Under the pieces are notes generated by a model, which did not search any database, had not been told where the DNA came from, and was given only the letters and a program-made list of their open reading frames with translations. DNA of 16,277 bases from NCBI GenBank assembly GCA_026770585.1, contig MU647255.1, positions 66,181 to 82,457 of the forward strand, read 5' to 3'. The translations under genes and the position numbers were made by a program. This DNA comes from Baffinella frigidus. Taxonomy: Eukaryota > Cryptophyceae > Cryptomonadales > Baffinellaceae. This document shows, one piece after another, positions 1 to 16,277 of the stretch (positions are counted from its first letter, which is position 1; the number at the start of each line of letters is the position of its first letter).

Positions 1-160
1 CCTCATAGGGAGGTCCTGTACGTGACTCTTAGGAGCACGTGTCGTTCAGGGCGCTATCCCCTGGACTTTCTAATAGGGAGGTCCTAAACGTGACTGTTGA
101 GGAGCACGCTTAGGGCGTTAGCCTTTGGACTCCCTCATAGGGAGGTCCTATACCTGACGC
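1..160. repeat. ~66-bp tandem repeat, 2.4 copies
   Basis: The motif CTxATAGGGAGGTCCTxxACxTGAC recurs at 2, 69 and 133, with AGGAGCAC and GGACTTTC/GGACTCC at matching offsets. The array runs off the left edge. No coding sequence seen. Confidence 0.8.
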
Positions 161-175
161 AGTGCTAGGCAAAGG

Positions 176-830
176 TTGGTCGCCGCCCTTGATCGCAGAT
201 CTCTCGGAGGCGACTCGCGGCTCTCTCGGAGGTGGCTCGCTGCTGTTCTCTCGTGGAATACAGGGGGGGGGGCGCCTGAGCCGCTCGGTGGCACTGAGGA
301 GCCAGGGGGGGCAGACGGCTCTCCGTGGAGCGCCAGGGGGGCAGACGGGGCGCTCGCCCGTGGCTCTCTCGGAGGTAGCTCGCGGCTCTCTCGGAGGCGA
401 CTCGCCGCTGTGCTCTCGTGGAGTGCAGGGGGGCGGCGGCGGTGCCGCTCTGTGGCACTCAGGATCCCAGGGGGGACAGCCGTCTCTCTGTGGAGCGCCA
501 GGGGGGGCAGACGGCTCTCGCTGGCATGAGCAAGAGGGGCAGGGGGCTCGGCATTTCCTCGCAATCCGCGGGAGACAGGGGGGCAGACGGCGACGCTCGT
601 CGCGCGGATGTACGGGCCCTCTCGCAGTGCGACGCGCTGCTCTTGGTCGCATCTCTCTCGGAGTGCGACGCGCTGCTCTCGGTCGCAGCTCTCTCGGAGT
701 GCGACGCGCTGCCTCGCTCTCGTCTCGGCATGAGCAGGGGGGGCAGGGGCCTCGGCATTGCCTCACTATCGGCGGGAGACAGAGGGGCAGACGGCGACGT
801 TTCTCGCGCTGAAGGACGGACTCTCGGCGA
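176..830. repeat. GC-rich complex tandem repeats (CTCTCGGAGG / GGGGCAGACGG)
   Basis: Blocks with CTCTCGGAGGCGACTCGC and CTCTCGTGGAxTxCAGGGGGG recur about 164 bp apart (near 249 and 413). CATGAGCAxGxGGGGCAGGGG...GGGCAGACGGCGACG recurs near 525 and 729. A 36-bp unit (GTGCGACGCGCTGC) repeats three times at 628-712. Several frames are open on both strands only because the G+C-rich repeat lacks stops; no convincing protein. Confidence 0.7.
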
Positions 831-959
831 CATTGTGTTGCCGAAGGGGGGAAATCATGGGCCACGGACCCATCTTGCTGTTTCAGCTGCCACAACATCC
901 TCTTCGTCATCAAGGACCCTCAAGGGAGACATCCTGCTGGAGCACGTCAGGCTCCTTTC

Positions 960-1150
960 AACGTCCGTCGGGCTCTCGCATCGTCGGCTCTCCTCGACAC
1001 TCTACCCGGCGGGCTCTGTCCTACTACACCGCGGAGGCTTCCTGCAGAAGCACGTCGGGTTCCCGCATCTTCGGCCCTTCTCGACACTCCACCTCACGGG
1101 CTCCACTCTACTACATCGTGGAGTCATCCTGATTGAGTACGTCGGGCTCG
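960..1150. repeat. ~87-bp tandem repeat, two copies plus a start
   Basis: CGTCGGGxTC...CGCATC.TCGG...CTCGACACTC...GGGCTC...CTACTACA.CG GGAG recurs at about 966, 1054 and 1141. No recognised product. Confidence 0.65.
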
Positions 1151-1239
1151 CGCAGCGGGCGTGCAGTGGAGGAGTACCACGTGGCGTCGAGCGCCTTCAC
1201 GTGATCGAGACGCCGACTCTCGACGTCGCTGTGCGTCGA

Positions 1240-1276
1240 AGTCTCTCTCTCTCTCTCTCTCTGGCGCGCGCGCGCA
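1240..1276. repeat. CT microsatellite followed by GC dinucleotides
   Basis: A (TC)n run merges into GGCGCGCGCGCGC, a short version of the large array at 12055. Confidence 0.85.
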
Positions 1277-1329
1277 GCCTCAGCCTCTATCACGTGCCTC
1301 AAGGAGGCGACTACGACTTCGAGCCTTAA

Positions 1330-1950
1330 GAATCCGTGCACGTCGGGTGTCAAAGCACTTTGGTGCTTTACTCTCTTTGGGGAACGTCGACCCCTTAGGG
1401 GCTCCAACCCCGCAGATTGCTTGTGCAATTTAGTGTGGTCTGCCCGGAATTCTTAAGTTGACGGAATTCTTAAGTCCGAAACTGCCGAATTCGGAGAGTA
1501 TTTTTAGGAGCAGGAACCGTTTCGGTTCCGGCTCAAGGAAAAAGGGGGGGGTCCCACACGGGAATCCCCAACCTTCAGTCCAAGGGAGGACCGGCACGCC
1601 AGCTCCTCCCATGTTGAGTACAAAGCCGAAACATCAGCCCCTGGCCTTTTACTTCGCTCATCCCCACCGTGCTCCCGCGTACAGTTCGTTGGGTTGTGCG
1701 CTGATGCTTGATGCCCTCTCCTGCTAGCCACGTGTGCGTCTAGCACTTCACCGCCTTAGGGCGTGGCCATGCAGGGGAGGACTGACAGCTGTGCGCTTGC
1801 GCGGTGAATCCTGACTAAACCAGAAGCGCTGCCCAGCTTGCGTGTGCGTCACAGCACTCCTCCTCCTTTGGACGCAAGCAGGCTTAGCAGCTGAGGTTCA
1901 GGGCATGCTAGTCAGGCGGGACCTGAACGCATGTCTTGACACGCGGATCT
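1330..1950. other. Gene-free stretch, no recognised function
   Basis: Contains a direct duplication of GGAATTCTTAAGT (1446 and 1461) and a small palindrome GGAACCGTTTCGGTTCC near 1514. Nothing else is supported. Confidence 0.5.
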
Positions 1951-2100
1951 GTCCTTTAGGTCCTTTAGTTCTTAATTTCGCCCAACATATGCCAACGACA
2001 CGCCGTTCGTAGAAGGGTTCTGCAGGGAAAGCATTTTTGCTTTCGGATCGCGTGTGCAGAGGCTCGTGAAGAGGGGATACAGGGTGGTTCTCTTGGGGTG
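1951..2100. repeat. ~155-bp interspersed repeat, copy 1
   Basis: Starts with CCTTTAGGTCCTTTAG, then CCCAACATATGCCAACGACACG, GTAGAAGG, GCTTTCGGATCGC and ends GGCTCGTGAAGAGGGGAT...GGTTCTCTTGGGG. It is immediately followed by copy 2. No tRNA-type A/B box was seen on either strand, so a SINE call is not supported. Confidence 0.8.
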
Positions 2101-2102
2101 AG

Positions 2103-2261
2103 TCCTTTAGGTCCTTTAGGTTTTGATTTCTCCCAACATGGCCCAACGACACGCCCTTCCGTAGAAAGGATCTGCAGAGAAAGATTTTTGCTTTCGGATC
2201 TCGTTGAGCTCTCCAGTGCACAGGCTCGTGAAGAGGGGATAGAGGGTGGTTCTGTTGGGGT
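2103..2261. repeat. ~155-bp interspersed repeat, copy 2
   Basis: Same order of blocks as copy 1, with an extra GAGCTCTCCAGTGCACAGG before GCTCGTGAAGAGG. Head-to-tail with copy 1. Confidence 0.8.
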
Positions 2262-2346
2262 TTGTGAAGGTATACCAACTGGTTGCCATGCTCACACACA
2301 GAGCCCAGCCTTTATGAGGCTCATGGTATCCCATGGTTGTGTGAAT

Positions 2347-2420
2347 CTTTAGGTCCTTTAGGTTTTAAATGCTCCCACCATATGCCAACGAAACGCCCGT
2401 CCGTAGAAGAAAGGTTTTCG
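2347..2420. repeat. ~155-bp interspersed repeat, truncated copy 3
   Basis: Carries only the CTTTAGGTCCTTTAGG start and the CATATGCCAACGAAACGCCC/CCGTAGAA block. Confidence 0.75.
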
Positions 2421-2495
2421 TTGATTTCGTTGATTTCGTAGGTCATTTTGGGTGGATATTGGAGCCATTTCTCGTTTGACTATCAAATTGACCAT

Positions 2496-2526
2496 CAAAA
2501 TTCTGCCACGTTCTGGCAGAATTTTG
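2496..2526. other. Perfect hairpin, 13-bp stem, 5-nt loop
   Basis: CAAAATTCTGCCA, loop CGTTC, then TGGCAGAATTTTG. It sits ~225 bp upstream of the ATG at 2750; it may be promoter-proximal structure or a MITE remnant. Confidence 0.7.
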
Positions 2527-2749
2527 TTGAGAATGTTGTTTGGGTCTTTTCCCTCTGAAAGAGTCTCAAATTCGAGCTCCGGACTGAAAAAAAGACGAAT
2601 CCTCCACAATCAAATAGATATCCTGTTCGGAAACAAGAGAGGCCAGGGTCACAAGCGTTCACCTCCTCAGCACCGCCCTCTAACGCCACGCTCGCTAGAC
2701 AAGCCTGCGACTGACTCCATACACCCCTCCCTCCCTGAATCCCTCCACG

Positions 2750-13624
<10,875 letters not shown>

Positions 13625-13652
<28 letters not shown>

Positions 13653-13915
13653 GGTATCCCTGAAGCTCCTTGAGCTCCAGGGGGGGGCGAAGGGTGTAGG
13701 GCACATCTATGAGTGAGGTACCCCAGGTGGCACTCCCGAGCTTGAGCTCCATGGGGGGGCGTAGGGTATCCCTTAAGTGGCCAGTAGGCTCTTACGCCCT
13801 ACCGTAGGGCCCTAGGATCTGCCTGGGACCTCTTGGAGGTCATATTTGACCTCCTGGCCAGGGGCGTAGGGTGTAGGGCACCCCTAGGAGAGAGGTACTC
13901 CAGGAGACACACAGG
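13625..13915. repeat. GAGCTCCAGGGGGGGG / GTAGGGTATCCC repeats after the proposed stop
   Basis: GAGCTCCAGGGGGGGGCG(T/A)AGGG occurs at 13632 and 13671 and, with one change, at 13744. GTGTAGGGCAC recurs at 13694 and 13871. Also a small hairpin GGAGGTCATATTTGACCTCC near 13834. Confidence 0.7.
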
Positions 13916-13923
13916 GGTACATG

Positions 13924-14033
13924 GGTACCTCGCTCATAAGAAAGCACCTCCCCCCCCTAGGACCACCATAGGGCCCTAGGCATAGGCCTACTGTAGGGTC
14001 CTAGGGGGTGGCGCTTTCTTATGAGCGAGGTAA
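13924..14033. mobile_element. Foldback element, copy 1
   Basis: GGTACCTCGCTCATAAGAAA...CCTAGGACC is inverted at the right end (GTCCTAGG...TTTCTTATGAGCGAGGTA). Inner part has CCCTAGG and TAGGCCTA palindromes. Confidence 0.82.
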
Positions 14034-14056
14034 ACCTGTAGCAGGCACATGAAGGG

Positions 14057-14215
14057 GTGTCTTGCTCATAAGGAGCCGCCCCCGCCCCCCTAGGACCACC
14101 TTAGAGCCCCTCGCTCATAAGGAGCCGCCCCCCCCCCCCCCTAGGACCACCGTAGGTCCCTAGACAGGCCTACTGTAGGGTGCTAGGGAGGTGCGGATTA
14201 TTTTGAGCGAGGTAC
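14057..14215. mobile_element. Foldback element, copy 2 with a duplicated left arm
   Basis: A first left arm (14062-14105) is followed by a full copy from about 14108, CTCGCTCATAAGGAGCC...TTTTGAGCGAGGTACC. Confidence 0.72.
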
Positions 14216-14253
14216 CCCTGTACCCCGACATGGCACGCTCTAGCTCCCTGCAG

Positions 14254-14299
14254 GGCTATCCCGAGTACCAGAACCCGCTGCACCCCCTGGGACCACCGT
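14254..14299 (+). other. Exon-like segment GYPEYQNPLHPL, duplicated at 14439
   Basis: After ccctgcag; encodes GYPEYQNPLHPLGPP and then TAG. 14263-14318 is repeated at 14437-14490 without the acceptor. It may be an alternative last exon of the upstream gene; no clean donor in exon 15 supports this. Confidence 0.3.
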
Positions 14300-14324
14300 A
14301 GGGTCTTGGGGACAGGCCTACCGG

Positions 14325-14435
14325 GGTACCTTGCTCATCAGAAACGCCAGCCCCCCTAGAGGCTCACCCTACGGCTCTAGGCATAGGCCTACTGCAGGGT
14401 CGTAGGAGGAGGCGGTTTCTTATGAGCAAGGTACC
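14325..14435. mobile_element. Foldback element, copy 3
   Basis: Ends GGTACCTTGCTCATCAGAAA and TTTCTTATGAGCAAGGTACC. The same T occurs in both arms (CTTGCTC / GAGCAAG), a compensating pair relative to the other copies. Confidence 0.82.
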
Positions 14436-14520
14436 CCTGTACCAGAACCCGCTGCACCCCCTAGGACCACCATAGGGTCTTGGGGACAGGCCTACTGTGG
14501 GTATCTAGGATCTAAGGGCA

Positions 14521-14724
14521 TCAGGACGCAAGGTTATGAGGACGCCTACAGTAGGTAGATTCACATGTAGGCTCCTGAAGGAGCGCAGGTTCGTACATCG
14601 AGACCGGCACCTTGGTATTGAAGTCGGGATCAAACGGCCGATGCTGCCACCACGGGGGCATTCGGCCGGGCGTGGCAGTGAAGTTTTTCACTGTCTGGTT
14701 ATCCGGGGTTGCGTGCTCGCTCAC
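14521..14724 (-). other. Orphan 67-codon open frame
   Basis: Starts ATG on the minus strand and contains MPPWWQHRPFDPDFNTKVPV. The composition is protein-like and the base composition less repetitive than its surroundings. It lies between two foldback elements. Not recognised; it may be a captured fragment. Confidence 0.25.
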
Positions 14725-14738
14725 ACTTAACGTACAGG

Positions 14739-14847
14739 GGTACCTCGCTCACAAGAAACCGCCCCCCCCTAGGACCCTACAGTAGGCCCATGCCTAGGGC
14801 CCTATGGGGGCCCTAGGGGGGGGGCGGTTTCTTAGGAGCGGGGTACC
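14739..14847. mobile_element. Foldback element, copy 4
   Basis: Ends GGTACCTCGCTCACAAGAAA and TTTCTTAGGAGCGGGGTACC, with CCGCCCCCCCCTAGG / CCTAGGGGGGGGGCGG next to them. Confidence 0.82.
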
Positions 14848-14849
14848 CC

Positions 14850-15050
14850 GAACTGATCTCGACACTTGTTGACACTGATTGACTTTATTCGAAAGAGAAT
14901 TGCAAGGCGCAGAATTGAGGCGAGTTTAGGAAGGCATTTGGGGTCTGCACCAGCACCTTCCTAACCAAGAGACTGCCACTACCCATATGAGAACTCACCA
15001 AGGAAAAATCCGCACTGCGAGCTCTCAAGACGAAATCTACAAATAGCGGC
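14850..15050. other. No recognised feature
   Basis: Lower G+C than its surroundings with a short TTGACACTGATTGAC repeat. No open frame or element supported. Confidence 0.4.
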
Positions 15051-15056
15051 TCTGCT

Positions 15057-15278
15057 CTGGGGGAAAAGCGAGGTTTAATAAGTTGACAAACACGTGTTTG
15101 TCAACTTAATAAAGCTGCACGCCACGTGGAAAGGTAGACCGAGACGCAGGGCTCTAACGCCCATAACCACCCCTAAGGGGTGGGTCGTTCAATGGCAGGT
15201 CTCGCTCGCTAGCTAGGACGAGGTACCTAGGAGTGCGGGCAAGAAATAACCGCCGGGGCAAGGCCGGGCCCAGGCGTA
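15057..15278. repeat. ~220-bp duplicated module, copy 1, with 30-bp palindrome and three-stem core
   Basis: GGGGGAAAAGCGAGGTTTAA, a perfect palindrome 15079-15108, then a core 15140-15204: CGAGAC/GTCTCG enclosing GGGC/GCCC and CCACCCC/GGGGTGG hairpins. Ends CCGCCGGGGCAAGG.CGGGCCCAGGCG. May be a structured RNA or a non-coding element; not matched to a known family. Confidence 0.6.
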
Positions 15279-15289
15279 GCACTTCGTTA

Positions 15290-15490
15290 TGGGGGAAAGC
15301 GAGGTTTATTAAATTGACAAACACGACCGCTGTACGCCAGTAGGAAAGATAGGCCGAGACGCAGGGCTCTAGCGCCCGGAACCACCCCGTAGGGATGGAT
15401 CATCCACTAGAACGTCTCGCCCGCTAGGACGAGCTACCGAGAAGTGAGGGTACGAACCAACCGCCGGGGCAAGGAAGGGCCCAGGCGGTG
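15290..15490. repeat. ~220-bp duplicated module, copy 2
   Basis: Same blocks in order: GGGGGAAAGCGAGGTTTATT, TTGACAAACACG (only half of the palindrome), core 15355-15419 with CGAGACG/CGTCTCG, GGGC/GCCC and CCACCCC/GGGATGG, then CCGCCGGGGCAAGG and GGGCCCAGGCG. Confidence 0.6.
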
Positions 15491-15493
15491 CAG

Positions 15494-15513
15494 ATCCTTT
15501 AGGTCCTTTAGGT
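15494..15513. repeat. CCTTTAGGTCCTTTAGG fragment of the ~155-bp repeat
   Basis: Only the first ~18 bases shared with copies 1-3 are present. Confidence 0.6.
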
Positions 15514-15570
15514 AATCCATGCCCCCATCCACGCCTGGATGAGGCACGGGGTTATGTGACCGGTTTGCAG

Positions 15571-16251
15571 GGCTTTGAGGCTCGCAACCTCAAGGCAACA
15601 TTTTTCGGGTCAAAATTGGTGACGTCGGGCGGCCGCCGTTTTGCCTGTCTAGGGGCTCAGGAGCGGGCGATGGCCGGGGTCGAGATCCGCATCAAGGATG
15701 AGGGAGGGGATGGGGCCATGCGGCGACAGATTGCCCAGCAGATTCGGCGCCTGAACCTGACCCTGAGGCAGGATGTCGGGTCGGAGTTGTCGGCCGAATT
15801 ACTAGGTGTGCTAGACGCGGTCCAGACCGCTTGCAAGATCATCTCGAGGTCGACTAGCCGTGCGGGACTCGAGAGGATGCTAGGGACACCTGGTGCGTCC
15901 CCTCTGTCCGCGACTCTTTGTTTCACAAAGCGACATCGATTTCCGGAGCCACGTCACAGAATGGCGACCGAGCCACTCTGGGTGCTCGGGAGTGAGCAGT
16001 GCCCCGCAAGGGTTCGCCATCCTGCAGAATCTGCTGATGACAATACCGTTGCCTGTACGCATCCCCTGCGACATCGAGCCTCGTGTTTGATCGTGCACAC
16101 AAAACATTTTTTGGATTGCTGTTGACGGCGCATTATTAGATGCACCCCTGCCGATTCTAACCACCTTCCGCGCGCAGGCAAGGTGCACTGGGACCAGATG
16201 GAGAACCTCGCGCAGTTAACCTTCCAGCATTTCCTCCTCTCATGCGGCTGG
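15571..16251 (+). CDS. Fructose-1,6-bisphosphatase-like gene, partial (two exons: 15571-15892 and 16178-16251)
   Basis: Exon a follows gtttgcag and ends in phase 1 (G|gtgcgt); exon b follows ccgcgcag and begins GC, restoring Gly. Joined, the protein runs ...ELLGVLDAVQTACKIIS..., RAGLERMLGTPG, KVHWDQMENLAQ, LSCGW. The string AVQTACK..IS....RAG...L.GT.G, followed by a Gln/Leu helix and S-x-G, matches the N-terminal region of class I FBPase/SBPase of the Calvin cycle and gluconeogenesis. The usual KKLDVxSNE segment is replaced by MENLAQLTFQ, so the protein is divergent. Residues from 15571 to the ATG at 15670 (ATFFGSKL, GGRRF) could be part of a plastid transit peptide, with the signal peptide further upstream; alternatively translation starts at 15670. 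The active site lies beyond the window edge. A donor ggctgg|gtcccc ends exon b. Confidence 0.72.
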
Positions 16252-16277
16252 GTCCCCCCCCCCCCCCCCCCCCCCCC
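16252..16277. other. Poly-C run at the window edge
   Basis: At least 24 C in a row begin at the proposed donor of the second FBPase exon. Likely a hard-to-sequence homopolymer or contig end, so the exon boundary there is uncertain. Confidence 0.7.

Noticed and set aside
110-1329. Long open frames on both strands across the left-end repeats
   Set aside because: They overlap in four or more frames, consist of Arg/Pro/Ser/Gly-rich repeat, and follow the tandem repeat units; the openness comes from G+C content.
1951-2261. tRNA-derived SINE
   Set aside because: No A box/B box pair, no tRNA-like fold and no A-rich tail could be found on either strand.
15657-15926. Minus-strand 89-codon frame
   Set aside because: It is antisense to the FBPase-like exon, which matches a known family on the plus strand.

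Overview
The window is nuclear DNA of a eukaryote, most likely an alga with a red-lineage secondary plastid (cryptophyte, haptophyte or stramenopile; I cannot choose between them). The reasons are: coding segments are short exons bounded by GT/AG-type junctions with consistent phase; the first gene starts with a signal peptide followed directly by Phe and a Ser/Arg/Pro-rich stretch, the bipartite presequence used by complex plastids; a fructose-bisphosphatase-like gene lies at the right edge; and degenerate plant-type telomere-like repeats (CCCTAAA/TTTAGGG and variants CCCGAAA, CCCTGAA, CCCCTAA) fill many introns. There is no operon, tRNA, rRNA or CRISPR signal.

Layout. 1-2749: gene-free, made of several tandem repeats (about 66, 36, 87 and 160-200 bp units) and three copies of a ~155-bp interspersed repeat. 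2750-13652: one long gene, reconstructed here as 15 exons giving 454 residues. After the presequence it holds three diverged copies of a ~96-residue unit: a C-x-H-x(7-9)-C-x2-C cluster, then three helices and a beta-hairpin like a winged helix. An Ala/Glu/Gly-rich tail follows. 13653-15570: intergenic, with four foldback elements ending in GGTACCTCGCTCATAAG, then a duplicated ~220-bp module with a conserved three-stem core. 15571-16277: two exons of a divergent FBPase-like gene, cut off by a poly-C run at the window edge.

The most unusual property is the inside of the first gene. Its introns carry partial copies of neighbouring exons, and most copies keep a splice junction: five of exon 5, three of the 3' part of exon 11, three of exon 12, two of exons 7, 9 and 14, and 3'-end fragments of exons 5 and 6. 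Some copies are open and in phase and could be alternative exons; others are decayed, cut off by telomere-like or microsatellite DNA, or split by a 141-bp MITE. Two introns (9306-9530 and 13299-13574) are almost wholly telomere-like repeat, so their splice sites sit inside or against the array.

The exon chain rests on phase agreement at each junction and on the alignment of the three protein repeats with each other. No transcript or database search was available.
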